Origin: Mycoplasma sp.
GTDB lineage: Bacteria > Bacillota_I > Bacilli_A > Mycoplasmatales > Metamycoplasmataceae
Assembly: GCA_014803855.1 (NCBI GenBank)
Contig: JAAVAX010000010.1
Span: 122,365-186,364 of the forward strand
DNA: 64,000 nucleotides
Reading direction: 5' to 3'
The position numbers and the translations under genes are program-made. Positions 1-13,561 of the stretch are shown piece by piece. How positions within the stretch are numbered: position 1 is the stretch's first letter; each line of letters begins with the position of its first letter. The notes under the pieces are model-generated. The model was given only the letters and a program-made list of their open reading frames with translations. It did not search any database and was not told where the DNA came from.

Positions 1-634
1 TCCAATTATTCTTTCTTATCGTAATACTTATTTTAATGATAAATATGAAGGTTTACCAAAAGAAGGTTATACAAAGGCTTTTGAAAAAATGTTTGATCAT
101 AAGAATATTAGTGTTCAACTGAATTTTGATGCAATTGATAAACTAACTTTTTTAGAAGATGAAGTTAAGTTTGATGGTAAAGATGTATATGTTATTTACA
201 CAGGTCCATTAGATAAGTTGTTTAAAAATAAATTTGGTAATTTGGAATATCGTTCTTTACATTTTGTATTTGAAACAATTAATAGTGATAATTTTCAAAA
301 AACTGCTGTTGTAAATTATCCAGCAGATCCAAAAATGACAAGAATTACTGAGTATAAAAATATGACATTACAAGATACTAATAATGTAACTGTAATTTCA
401 AAAGAATACCCAGGAACATATGATGAAAATGATAAAAAATGAAATGAACCATACTATCCTTTAGCAACTGATAAAGCTAGAGATAAATATAACAATTATA
501 GTAATTATGCTTCAAATTTCAAAAACTTATATATTGGGGGGAGAATGGGTCTTTATCGTTATATAAATATGGATCAAGCAATTCATGAAGCTCTATTATT
601 AGCAGATAAGATCCTTAGTGATGTTACCAAATAG
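1..634 (+). CDS. glf: UDP-galactopyranose mutase, C-terminal part (start outside window)
   Basis: The frame is open from the first bases and ends with TAG at 632-634, with one UGA (440-442) read as Trp. About 210 C-terminal residues are present. The end of the protein (IGGRMGLYRYINMDQAIHEA, then LLLADKIL) matches the C-terminal FAD-binding segment of UDP-galactopyranose mutases, in which the GGR-LG-Y-Y-M pattern is conserved. The enzyme is a cytosolic flavoprotein that interconverts UDP-galactopyranose and UDP-galactofuranose, the donor for galactofuranose-containing glycans. The next gene, a family 2 glycosyltransferase, overlaps its 3' end by 14 bases, so the two are translationally linked and probably build one surface glycan. 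The identification comes from the C-terminal part alone. Confidence 0.85.
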
Positions 635-1709
635 TAAAATTATTTTTTCTATAGTTATACCAATGTATAATGGAGAACCATTTATAGATAATTGTTTACA
701 TTCAGTTTTGAATGAACAAACTTTTGAGGCTGGTGTTTTAAATTTTATTGAAATTATCATTATCAATGATGGTTCAAAAGACAATGGAGCATCTAAAGCA
801 AAAGAATGAGCAAAAAAATGAAATACTAAATTAGGAAAAAAATTCATCACTATTATTAATAAGGAAAATGGACAATATGGTTCAGTCATTAATAGAGGAA
901 TAGTTGAGGCTAAAGGTAAATACATAAAAGTATTAGATGTTGATGATATCTTTAATACAAGACATTTCATTGAAATTATTCAAATTATTGCAAGTATTAG
1001 AATTGATGTTGATGTAATAGTTACTGATTATATATTTGATAAGGTAATTAAAAATAAACAAATAGTTTATAAATGAGATAAATATTTTGAACCATATAAA
1101 ATCATTAAAATGAGTGAAGCTAAGTATCCTAATTCAATTATAACAATGCACTCACTTATATACAGAACTGAACTTTTAAGAAGTATTAATTATAAACAAG
1201 TTGAAGGAATATATTATTCAGATTCCCAATATTCAGTGGTGCCATTTTCACAAGCTAAACTTTTATACTATATAAATATTCCACTATATAGATATTACAT
1301 AGGTAGAAATGATCAATCAATAAACATTAAGACTATGGTTAAAAATAGAGAACATCAAAAAAAAGTTATGGAAGTTATTTTTCATGAATTGTTTAATATA
1401 ACAACCAATTCTACAAGACAAAAAAAATATGCTTGAAGAGTTGCTAAAAATATGTTTGAGTGACAAATGATGATAGTTTCTTATGATACTTCAATAAAAA
1501 ATAGAGGAAAGCACATTTATGATTCTTTACAATCTGCATTAAAGGAGTGTAAAGCAAATAATAATTTTTTTGCCTTTGAAATTCTTAAAAATGGAATATT
1601 ATCTAGATTAATAAAAATAACTAGAGGACATGGAATAATTTATTTGATGAGAATTGGTGAAAAACTATATGCTAAATATAAACTAAATATTATGGCAGAT
1701 TGAGATTAA
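621..1709 (+). CDS. family 2 glycosyltransferase
   Basis: 362 residues with three or more UGA tryptophans. The N-terminal GT-A fold is clear: SIVIPMYNGEPFIDNCL at about residue 11, IIIINDGSKDN at about 45, NGQYGSVINRGI at about 86, and a DVDD metal-binding motif at about residue 111. This is the classic GT2 order for enzymes that transfer a sugar from a nucleotide donor at the inner membrane face. No transmembrane segment is obvious, so it is probably cytosolic or peripheral. ATG 621 is chosen because a GTG three bases upstream (618) adds only one residue; both lie inside the end of glf. Partnership with glf suggests transfer of galactofuranose, but that specificity is inferred only from position. 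Confidence 0.85.
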
Positions 1710-1716
1710 TTAAAAG

Positions 1717-4700
1717 TTAAAATAGTTTTATTTGATCAGTATGTTCTAAATTAGAAGTAACACCAAGTGATTCTAATTTTTCTAATGATGTTTTATTTAT
1801 TTGTGTTCTTTTCATTAAATCCTCTTTAGAAGTAAATCATTTTTCATTTCTTGCTTCAGTAATTGATTTTGCAGCATTGATTCCTAAACCATCTAATACA
1901 ATAAATGGTGGTATTAATGATTTGGTTTCATAATTGATTTTCCACTCTGTAGCATCAGAATTTTTTAAATCAATATTAGATATACTTATTCCTCTAGCTA
2001 ACATTTCATTTATCATTTCAAAAATTGGAATTAAATATTCTTCTTTTTGACTTAATTTATCTTTTCCATTTGAAAATTGTCTAGATTCAAGCTCTTTTAA
2101 TTTTTTTTCAATTTGAGTTTTTGAACCAATTGAATTTTCAATATCAAAAACATCAGGTCTTACAGTAAAGAAAGTAGCATAATATTCAAGTGGATAATAT
2201 ATTTTAAATCATGCTATCCTTCAAGCCATCATTACATATGCTGTAGCATGAGCTTTGGGAAACATATATTTAATTTTATTTAATGAATTAATGTATCAAC
2301 TTTCAATTCCATTTTCTTTTAATAATTTTTCATCATCAGCACTTAAACCTTTTCCTTTTCTAACTTTTTCCATTATTTGAAATGAAGAAGATGGGTCTAT
2401 TCCTTTTTGCATTAGATAAACCATTATGTCATCACGACATGAAATAACTTCATTTAATTTTTTGCCATTTTTAATTAAGTCCTCGGCATTATCATTTCAT
2501 ACATTTGTACCATGAGAAAGACCTGATATATTTATTAAATCATTGAATGACATTGGTTTAGCTACTTTTAACATTTTTCTAACAAATCTAGTACCAAATT
2601 CAGGTATACCTAATACACCTGTCTGTTCATTGTTTATATCACTTGGTTTAACACCTAGAGGCTCAGTAGAGGAGAAAAGTTTTAATACATTTTTATCAGA
2701 AAATGAAATATCCTCTATTTTTACTTTGGTTAATTTTTGAAGTAATTTTATTGCAGTGGGATCATCATGACCTAGTAGATCTAATTTTAATACATTGTCA
2801 TGTATTGCATGGAAATCAAAATGTGTAGTTTGTCAAGTGCTATTAATATCATTGGCTGGATAATTTATTGGTGTAAAATCTTCAACATCAAATTCTTTTG
2901 GAATAATTATTATTCCACCAGGGTGTTGACCTGTAGTTCTTTTTGATCCTTCAATTTTTTGAGCCAAATAACTAACAAAAATATTAGTTTTATTTATTCC
3001 TTGGTCTTCAAAGTATTTTTTAACAAAACCAAAGGCTGTTTTAGAGGCTACAGTAGATATAGTACCAGCTCTAAAAGTTCTTTCTTCTCCAAATAATCTT
3101 CTTACTTCTTGGTGAATTATTGGTTGATAATCACCTGAAAAATTAAGATCAATATCAGGTACTTTATCACCATTAAAACCCAAGAATGTTTCAAAAGGTA
3201 TTGTTTGACCATTTTTGTGAAGTTCTTTATCACAATTTGGGCACTTTTTATCATCCAAATCAAAACCACTTGTTGTTTTAGGATTATCAACAAATTCATT
3301 GTATTGACATTTCTTGCAAATATAGTGTGGTGGTAAAGGATTAACTTCTGTGATGTTACTTAATGTAGCAACAATAGAAGAACCAACTGAACCTCTAGAA
3401 CCTACTAGATATCCATCATTTAGTGATTTTGCAACTAATTTATGACTAATTCAATATACAACACTAAAACCATATTCATTAATTGGTTCTAATTCCTTTA
3501 CAATCCTGTCTTCTACAATTTTTGGTAAGTTAGAACCATAAATTTTATAAGCATTTTCATATACTAATTTTTGAAGTTTATTATCAGAATCATCAAATTT
3601 AGGCGGATATAATTTTGATTTAATTATTTCTATATTTTCATCAATTAGTGAATTTAGATAATTAGTATTTTTAACAACAATTTCATCAATTAAGTCTGAT
3701 GAATTTAAAAAATCAAATTGTTCTTTAATTTCTTTTGTAGTTAAAAATTTCTGAATTGGATAGTTTGGGTTATTATCATTATATCTATATAGTGGGTGTC
3801 TTCTACCTTCCAATCCCTTTGTATTTATGTATACTAAATGAGCAATCGAATCACTATCAGTTAAGTATCTAACATCACCAACAGCAATTACTAATTTATT
3901 TTTTGATTTAGCTTTTAAAATGATTTCTTTTAATGCTTTATTCAATTCCTCTTTTGTAAAATTACCTCTTGCAATTAAATGACTAAAAAGATGTGGAGAT
4001 GGAATACCAATAAAATCTCATTTATCTATTTCATTATCTAATTCTTCACTTGTTCCAGTTTGTGCTAAATCCATCAATTTTGTATTAATAGAAGCTGGAC
4101 CAATTAATAGATTTTCATACCCATCTAAATCTTCAACAAATAACCTTGGACCATCAAAATAATTTTTGGTTAATGAAATTGAAACAAGATTAAATAGTTC
4201 TTTTATTCCCTTTTGATTTTTTGCATAAATAGCTATATCATGAGGCATCTTTTTGTTATTTAATATTGGGTCATCAATTTTATTAATATCTTCAAATGAT
4301 TTAATATTTTTTCTATCAAGTAGTTCAATCATACTGATTCAAACTTGTTCTAGAACATTAGCATCATAATCAGCACGGTGAGCAACAGTAGGGTCATAAA
4401 TTATATTTAATTTTTTACATACTGCTTCTAATCTATATGACATTGATATAGGAAATAGATATCTTGCAATTCCCAAGGTATCAATTACTTGATTTTTGAT
4501 TTCTGGTAAGTTAAATTGTTTTATTTTTTCTTTTATAAATCCAATATCAAATTGAGCATTGTGAGCTACTAATGTATAATCTTCATTGAAAATATTTATT
4601 ATTTTTAGAATAGCATCTTTTTGATTATCAAATTTACTCTCACTGTCAATTAATTTTTGACTTATTCCAGTTAGTTCTTCTGTGAATTTTGAAATAGGAT

Positions 4701-6039
4701 TAGAAGGTTTGATAAAAAATTGTATTGTATCCTTGATTTTTAAATTTTCAACTATAACAGCACCAAATTCAATTATTTCTCCATGTCTAGGATTTAGTGA
4801 TGTAGTTTCAAGATCAAAAATTATATATTTTTCATCTTTAAGTAAACTATTTTTTTTAGTATTTCATATTAGATTATGCTGTTTTGATATAGTGCTAAAT
4901 GTACAACCATATATTGGTTTTATTCCAATGTTTTTAGCATTGTTATAAATATCTGGAAAGGCTTGAATATTTTGAAAATCAACAAAAGCAATTGCTTCAT
5001 GTCCAATATTTTTTGCATATTTCATCATATCTACTGCCGAAATAAACCCATCCATTGATGACATTGAAGATCTTGCTGAAAATTCAATTCTTTTCTCTTT
5101 GGAATTGTCTTTTATTTTTTCTTCAATAATTTCAGTTATTTTATTTATTTGTAAAAAACTACTTTGAGAATTATATTCTTGTTTTTTTTCACCAATTATT
5201 GAAACTTTCATTCCGATTTTAATTCATGAATTAATATCTTTATCACCCTCTCTTACAAAATATTTTGCAATTAGAGCTTCTGTTCCATCAGTAACATATA
5301 TTGACATTATTATTAAATTTGTTTTTGTTACTAACTTCTCAACATTAAAAATTTCCCCTTCTACAAGAAGGAATTTTTCTTGCGTCATATGAAATTCAGA
5401 CATTGTTACTTTAAAGAATTTTTTATTTTTAAATGCATTAATTAAATTATATTTATTATCTTTATTTGTAATTCTATTTGTATCATTTTCTTTTAATGCC
5501 TTTTTTGCTTTTATCATATCAATAAATTCTTGATCAACTTCATCATCAAAAATATCAATTTTCTTTTTGCTATTTATTTCAATTTTTAACTCATTAATAT
5601 TAAGAAAATCTTTGATTAAATTTAAGCTAAATAACTTATCAAATTCATTTTGATCAATTATTGATTCAAACTCTATTTTTAATATCTTATTTGATACATC
5701 AAAAGTTAAAAAATCCTCTCTTATATATTTTCTTATGTTTTTTTGATAAATGACATCTGCAGCAAATGAAAATATATCCATTATTCTTGAAACAGAATAA
5801 TTTTTATTTATAAATGATAGTTTAAATTTCAATTCAGTTGGATTAAAGAAATTAGTAGATTTATGATAAAAATCTTTTAATTCTAGTTCAGTTGGTATTG
5901 AAAAAAAAGAAACATCAAAAATGGTTACTGATTTATTTTTAGAATCATCAAAAACTACATTATTAATTTTAGAATCAATAAGATTTGGACTTATTTTGAA
6001 ATCTATTTGTTGACAAAATTTTTTAAATGCTTTTTCCAT
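1717..6039 (-). CDS. polC: DNA polymerase III alpha subunit, PolC type
   Basis: 1440 residues, the usual PolC length, with many UGA tryptophans. Domains in order: N-terminal and OB-fold region (about 1-300), PHP domain (about 310-390) split by a DEDD exonuclease that carries FDLETTSLN near 405, HNAQFDIGF and HRADYDANV, then the rest of PHP, a four-cysteine zinc finger near 900 (CKKC, CPNC) and the polymerase core with PDIDLNFSG near 963. The C-terminus ends in QIKLF, a beta-clamp-binding-like tail. PolC is the main leading-strand replicase of low-GC Gram-positives. The PHP metal ligands look lost: the expected HxH before MSSMDG is S-A-R, and the later D-H is D-F. ATG 6039 is preferred over a TTG six bases upstream. 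The 3' end lies 7 bases from the convergent glycosyltransferase. Confidence 0.97.
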
Positions 6040-6176
6040 ACACAAACTATTTTAATAAATAATATTATTAAAATTTTATTTTGTAAAATTTAAATTTACA
6101 ATTTTTATTTAAGTTATTATTTTTTATATTTTTTTAGTAAATTTAATGCAAATATTTATGTAAATATATAATTTAA

Positions 6177-7322
<1,146 letters not shown>

Positions 7323-7332
7323 AAAATAATTA

Positions 7333-8457
7333 TTAATTTTCTAGTGTATTAATTTTTTTATCTGCTAATAAAATTTCTTTTGTAGCTTCAGATTCAAATA
7401 ATTTTTTAGATTTTTGTACATTGTTTAATATTTTTTTGATGCATTTTTGTATTTCATCTGAATTTCTTATTAACTTGTCTTCTTCAACATTAACTGCCAT
7501 AATTGAAGCCTCACAATATTTATATGATTCAAAAGGTCCAACATATGTTAAAACATAGAATTTTTTTCAATCACCAACAACAGATCTAAGTATTTCATTA
7601 ATTCTTCTTAGATGTTGTTCAGTAAAGAATGGCATTTTTATGTCCACAATAAAAGTATTTGAAGCTTCAAACGCTGCAGCAAACATTGGACTAGATAATG
7701 CTTGAATTAATGCTAAATCAACATAATCTTCATTTGAATCTGAGTAACCAATTGAAGTTATAACTTTTTTTTCAAAATTGTTCTTTGATTGATAGAATAA
7801 GGCTTTTGTTTTTGAAAAAGCATCTTGATTTCTTTTTGGATCTAAAAATGGAGAAACAAATAAATCAATTAAATTATTAATATATAAGTTAGCATAATAA
7901 TTTCTATTTGATAAATTAGCATTTTGATATGTTTCAACTATTGTTTCTTCTTTTATAGGTATATAAACTTGTCTTTTTCTTTTTAAGTGTTTTAAGAATT
8001 TTTCATATGATTTTTTAATATCAGATGATTGAACATAATTATCTACTACATAGTGAAAACTAAATACATCATTTTTATCCAAGATATGAACTAATTCTTC
8101 AACATATTCAAAATTTACTTTTGAATTTGATTTATAAGCAATTATTGCAATATCAACACTTTTAACACTTTCAACTAAACTAGAAACATATTTATTGAAA
8201 AATAAAGCAGGTTTCATAATTCTTTCTTCATTTTTTTTATTTTCCATTCAAGAATAGAATTTTTTATTAAAACGCTTTGCTTTGTTGTCTAACAAAATAT
8301 CTTTAGATCCTATATGTACAAATTCAACATACTCAACAATGTTTTTAGAAAAATTATCAAACATTGATAGATCAGAATCCGAGAAATATATAACCATTAT
8401 TTTTGGTACATAAAATTTCTTTATGTTTTTTGTTTCAATTGTCACTTTGTTAAACAT
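7333..8457 (-). CDS. uncharacterised protein, resembles a highly divergent FtsZ
   Basis: 374 residues, start supported by AAAGGGG upstream of ATG 8457. No motif identifies it at once. Segment by segment, however, it can be laid along FtsZ: a first strand KIMVIYF, then VDIAIIAY at the place of FtsZ's ADMVFITAG, YEKFLKHLKRKRQVYIPI for the LK-x-x-VD-IP-N region, INNLIDLFVSPFLD for the DLI-PGLIN-DFAD region, and ALSSPMFAAAFEASNTFI for A-SPLLE-I-GA-G-L, followed by LRRINEIL. The glycine-rich GTP loop (GGGTGTG) is absent, so it could not bind GTP as FtsZ does. It is a monocistronic gene between mnmA and der, not in a division cluster. The FtsZ relation is my inference from alignment by eye. Confidence 0.55.
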
Positions 8458-8658
8458 ATTTCATCCCCTTTGTTAAGTCATATTAACTTTTAAAATATGG
8501 TAATAAAAATTATATCATTATCAAAAATTAAATTATTTATTTTTTACCATTGTAATTAATAAATAAATAACATAAATTTTTCTTTATTTTGAAATATGAA
8601 AGACTATAGAATATGAAAAATTATAGATTATGGAATAATATTTTATTTAATTTAAAAA

Positions 8659-9963
8659 TTATTTATTTTCATTTTTATTTTTAAAAATTAAATTTATTGG
8701 TGTTCCAGAAAAGTCAAAGTTTTCTCTTATTTGATTTTCAATATATCGTTTATAACTAAAATGTAAACAATTTTTATCATTAACAGTTAAAACAAATGTA
8801 GGTATTTTTCCATCAATTTGTTTAACATAGGTAATAACTAATCTCTTACCTTTAAATGTAGGGGCAGGTTGCATTTGTTGAACTTCTAAAATAACTTCAT
8901 TGATAACAGAAGTTTTAATTTTTCTTTCAATATTAGCTTTTACTCTTATAATTGTTTCTTTCAATTTATTTATTCTTTGTCCTTCTAAAACTGAAATAAA
9001 TAATATAGGAGATCATGACATAAATTTAAATTCTTTTTCAATTTTCTTTTTGAATTCATTAATTGTATTTGTATCTTTTTTAATCAAATCCCATTTATTT
9101 ACAATCAAAATTATTGGTTTATTAAATTCTATAGCATATCCAGCTATACGAGCATCAAAATGTGATAAATCTTTTGTAGCATCAATTACCAATAAAGCCA
9201 AATCTGATTCTTCTAAAGAATTAAATGCCCTTCCAAGAGCATAATGGTCAACTGATTCAGTTAATTTAGATTTACGATTAATTCCAGCTGTATCAATAAT
9301 TTCAAATTCCTGACCATCTATTTTTAAAATAGCATTGACTGAATCTCTAGTTGTTCCTGGAATGTTTGAAACAATTGATCTATTTTCATTTAATAATTTA
9401 TTTAATAATGAAGACTTTCCAGCATTTGGTTTTCCAATAATTGATAATTTGAATAAATTAAAGTTTTCATTTTGTTCTCAATCTAAGTTTTTAAAAATTT
9501 CATCCATTAATTCACCAGTACCTTCACCATGCAAAGCTGAAATTGGAACCATTTCTTTGATACCTAATGAGTAAATAGAGGGATCAAACATTTTGTTGTT
9601 TTCCATTTTATTAATTGCAACAATTATTTTTTTATTTGCCTTTCTTAATATATCAACTACATATAAGTCTTCTTTTGTTATTTCAGATAACCCATCAACA
9701 ACAAAAACTACTAAATTTGCTTCTTCAATTGCAACCTTAGCTTGTAATTTGATATCATCAGCAAATTCTCTTTTTTCATCAGTTATGCCACCTGTGTCAA
9801 TAATTTGAAATTCTTTATCTAATCAAAAAGCTTTTTGATATAGACGGTCTCTTGTTATTCCAGGTTTATCATAAACAATGGATTGCCTTTTTCCTATAAT
9901 TCTATTAAATAATGTGGATTTGCCAACATTTGGTTTTCCTATTAGTGCTACAAGATTTTTCAT
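8659..9963 (-). CDS. der: ribosome-assembly GTPase Der (EngA)
   Basis: 434 residues, typical length. Two tandem GTPase domains followed by a KH-like C-terminal domain define Der, which acts in 50S subunit maturation. Domain 1: P-loop GKPNVGKST at residues 9-17, DTGGI near 57, NKME near 120 (an NKxD variant with Glu). Domain 2: GKPNAGKSS near 175, DTAGI near 225, NKWD near 290. The KH-like part ends with the conserved G-PI-L-F (SGTPINLIF). One in-frame UGA Trp lies near residue 311. It is transcribed divergently from the HAD gene at 10099. Confidence 0.97.
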
Positions 9964-10098
9964 TATTTAGTAATAATAACACAAAATTAATTTGCATATA
10001 TTTATCTAAATAACTTATTTATATATAATTGCAATCAACATTAAGAATGTAAAATAAAAAATTGTTTGTTTCAATATATTTTATAATTTTAAATAACT

Positions 10099-10962
10099 AT
10101 GAAAAAAGTTGCAAAGAATAAAAGATATCTTTTTGCTATAGATCTAGATGGAACGTTGTTATCATCTAGTGTTGAAAATACAATTCACCCTTTAACTATT
10201 GAAGGAATTGAAAAAGCAATTAATGAAGGACATATTGTTTGCTTAATTACAGGTAGACCTTGAATTGGTTCAAAATTTGTTTATGAAAAATTGAAATTGA
10301 ATACAATTATCGCTAATTTGAATGGAGCTCATATTCATAACCCAACTGATGAATTTTTTATAGATTACATCAAGTATATTAATTTAAATGAAATGTTATA
10401 TATATTGGGTGACCCTAATTTGAAAAATAAAATAAAAAATCTAGCAATAGAAGGACCTGGTTGAGTTCATCTCCAACATAGAGATGAGGAGATGGAAAGA
10501 ATTTTTAATTTTCATCAATTTCCAAAATTGAAAATAGGGATTAACCTTGATAAAATTCCTTTAAAACCAACAGGTATTGTTATGGACATTAAAAAAAATG
10601 TTGATGCAAAAAAACTTAAAAAATATTTAAATCAAAAATATTCTGATTTAGCTTCATTTTCGTATTGATCTAAAGGTAAGGATAAATCTTATATTTTTGA
10701 TGTTGCTGCAATTGGTGTTGATAAAGGTAAAGTTATTTCTTTATTAATGAGATATTATGACATTGATCTTAAAAATACAGTTGCTATAGGTGATTCATTT
10801 AATGATGAAGAAATGTTAGATAATGTCAATTACTCTGTAGCTATGAAAAATGCTGATGATCATATTAAAGAAAAAGCAAAATATGTTACTAATTTAACTA
10901 ACAAAGAAGGTGGTGTTGGTGAATTTATTATTAATTTTTTAGAAGGTAAATTGAAAAAATAA
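10099..10962 (+). CDS. Cof-type HAD-superfamily sugar/nucleotide phosphatase
   Basis: 287 residues. The HAD motifs are in order: nucleophile motif AIDLDGTLL at about residues 13-21 (first Asp nucleophile, second Asp general acid), ITGRPW near 50, the Lys of the KSYIFDVA region, and motif IV GDSFNDEEML near 230. The large C2-type cap between motifs II and III is typical of Cof/YkrA proteins, which dephosphorylate sugar phosphates, FMN or pyridoxal phosphate. Mycoplasmas carry several paralogues whose substrates cannot be told from sequence. The stop is 3 bases from the stop of the convergent gene at 10966. Confidence 0.9.
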
Positions 10963-10965
10963 ACT

Positions 10966-11670
10966 TTATTTTTTAAATAAATTTTTTATTACATCTGGAA
11001 AACCAAATCATAATACAAAGAATACAACTAATAATAAAGTTAAAATGACTAAAAATGTAATTAATAGTATTCTATTTATACGTGTTTTTTTCTTTTTCTT
11101 TGCTGCTTTCTTTATTACATCTGGTGTCGTTTTTTTCTCAAAATTAACAAATACATTGTAAATTTTAGTTAATTTTTCATTTTCAACAACAATTTTGTCA
11201 TAAGCATCCATCATTAAAGATTGTAGTTCACTTTTTGAAAGGTTATTTTTTGCATCAACAGCAGAAAATAATTCATTTTTAATAGCAATTAAATGTGATT
11301 CATCAACTTCTGTTAATTTTGATGTAGAGTAACCAAAGTAATCTTTTACATTACTAAAATTAATTTTATTTTTAAGCACATGTAAGAAATTTCAACAACT
11401 TATATATTTATCATTTAGTTGTTTAAAAATATCTTTAACTTCAAGTTCAATAGTTTTAAATTCAGTAGTATTGACATAAGTAGATTCATGAACATTTTTT
11501 TGACTAGGATAAGTTGTTGTTCAAACTTTTTTAGCTACCTTGTTGAAAAAATTATTTGATACAGTCTCATTAGTAGAAAGTAAAGTAGTATTATCAAGGT
11601 TCATATTGGTGGCTGAATTTAAATTATTAATATTATTTCCATTTAGATCAAGCTCTTTTGAGTTATCCAT
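10966..11670 (-). CDS. C-terminally anchored membrane protein, unknown function
   Basis: 234 residues, not recognised. ATG 11670 is chosen over an in-frame ATG at 11709 because a near-perfect Shine-Dalgarno (AAAGGAGGTAG) sits just before it. The N-terminal 60 residues are Asn/Thr/Ser-rich and probably disordered. A helical middle domain (about 75-165) follows, then a strongly basic stretch AAKKKKKTRINR and one transmembrane segment (ILLITFLVILTLLLVVFFVL) at about residues 196-217, with a short tail. That layout suggests a tail-anchored protein with its bulk in the cytoplasm. Two UGA tryptophans are needed, one near residue 50 and one in the tail. Confidence 0.75.
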
Positions 11671-11770
11671 AACAACTACCTCCTTTAAATAAAAATGCAA
11701 TGATTGCATTAACTAGTAATTAAAACATTATAGCATATTGGCATTATATAATATATAATTCATATTATCT

Positions 11771-12727
11771 ATGAAGCAAGCTAACAATAAGAAAATTAAG
11801 AAATTAATAATACCTGCTGCTGGTTGAGGTACTAGATTTTTACCAATGACAAAAATAATTCCAAAAGAATTGGTTCCAATATTAAATAAACCATCAATTG
11901 ATTTATTAGTAGATGAGGCGATTGATTCTGGTATTGAAGAAATAATTCTTGTAATTTCAACAAGAAAGCAAGAAATAATGAAATATTTTCAGCCAAATAT
12001 ACCATTGGAAGAAGAGTTAAAATCAAAAAATAAATGAGAATTATTGAAACATGTTAAGAAAACAAATCGTGATGCAATAATAAGAGTTGTATATCAATAT
12101 GAGCAACTTGGTTTAGCTCATGCTATTTTAACTGGAGCTAGGTTTTTTAAAGATGAACCTTTTGCTGTTATATTAGGAGATGATTTAATTAAGTCTAAAG
12201 TTCCTGTAATAAAACAGATGATAAATCAATATGAAAAATTAGGTTCATCAATTCTAGGTGTTCAATCTGTAGAAGAGGATAAATTAAATAAATATGGTAT
12301 TGTTAAACCTAAAAATGGTTCAGATAAAGAAAATAAAATATTTGAAATAAGTGGTGCTGTTGAAAAACCAAGTCCAAATAAAGCTCCATCTAGAAAGGCT
12401 ATTTTAGGTAGATATATTTTTAATTATTCAATAGTTAAACATCTTGAAAATCTTGATTATTATAATGAAAATGTTAATGAAATGAATTTAGTTGATTGTT
12501 TTGATGATTATTTAAAAGAGGAAAAAATTTATGCCTATGAATTTGATGGAATAAGATATGACTTAGGTTCTATTGAAGGTTTTGCCTTGGCTACAATTGA
12601 TTATAGTATTGAAAATGAAGAAATATCATCTACAATAAAACAGCATATAATGAAACTAGCTTCAGAAATATATGCTAATACTACTTTAATTTCTACAAAT
12701 AAAGAAAAACCTAAAGGGAGAAAATAA
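11771..12727 (+). CDS. galU: UTP-glucose-1-phosphate uridylyltransferase
   Basis: 318 residues, the usual GalU size. Makes UDP-glucose from UTP and glucose 1-phosphate, the entry to glycolipids and, through UDP-galactose, to the Glf substrate. The nucleotide-binding signature reads IIPAAGWGTRFLPMTKIIPK at about residues 13-32 (Trp from UGA; GLGTR is usual). Further landmarks are the GLAHAIL motif near 114, LGDDLI near 135, KYGIV near 175 and VEKPSP near 197, all typical for GalU. It is followed after one base by plsY, so the two are co-transcribed; both feed membrane glycolipid and lipid synthesis. Confidence 0.96.
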
Positions 12728-12728
12728 T

Positions 12729-13559
12729 ATGTGAAATGCTTTTGTAGTTAATTTATTATGAATTATTGTTGGTTATTTAATTGGTTCAATAAATTTTTCT
12801 ATCATATTAACATCTAATAATCCTAAAAAGAAAAATATTAAAGAAGTAGGTTCTGGTAATGCAGGTGCAACTAATGCAGCTAGAGTATATGGAATAAAAT
12901 TTGGTTTATTAGTTTTTATTTTAGATGCTTCCAAGAGTTTTTGATATGGATTTATTCTTGGAATATTACAAAATAATTTAGAACCATTTAAAAGCATAAT
13001 ACCCCAAGTGTGTTTAATTTCAGTTATTATTGGTCATGTATTTCCAATATACTTTAATTTTAAAGGTGGAAAAGGTGCTGCAACATTATTGGGAATGATT
13101 GCCTCAATTAGTTTATTATTAGCAGCCATTGGTGCCATCATCTTTATTGCTATTGTATGATATACAAGATATGTGTCATTAGGTTCAATAGTTGTTCCTT
13201 ATATTTTAGTTATTATTTCATTCTTTTGTAAAAGTTGGAATCATTTTGATTCAGTAATTTGATATGGTGATTTTTGAATAAATCCATTATGTTTATTTAT
13301 TGGTTCATCTATTGTTACAGCTAGTCATTGAAAAAATATTGCAAATTTAATTAATAAAACTGAGTCAAAAATTTCATTTAAATCTAAAGCTAGAATTAAT
13401 GCAAGCGAGAAAAAATTATTAGACACTAATTTAGAAATTGAGGCTAATAAAACAATAATTAATGATCAAAATAATATTGAGATAAATTCTGATATTAATG
13501 AAAATATAAATTCAATAATTGATGATGCTATTACAAAAAATAATTTTGATTATGAATAA
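12729..13559 (+). CDS. plsY: glycerol-3-phosphate acyltransferase PlsY
   Basis: 276 residues. PlsY transfers an acyl group from acyl phosphate to glycerol 3-phosphate, the first step of phospholipid synthesis, in the inner membrane. Conserved motifs are present: YLIGSINFSIIL near residue 15, GSGNAGATNAAR near 40 (the family motif 1), and FNFKGGKGAA near 113 (motif 2). Several hydrophobic helices span about 5-205. Residues 215-276 form a hydrophilic Asn/Ile/Lys-rich tail beyond the usual ~200-residue length, which has no clear counterpart in the family. At least eight UGA tryptophans. It starts 1 base after galU; the stop is 2 bases from convergent holA. Confidence 0.93.
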
Positions 13560-13561
13560 AA

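Noticed and set aside
440..1703. Apparent frame breaks in glf and the glycosyltransferase
   Set aside because: All breaks are UGA codons at positions where Trp fits; no true frameshift.
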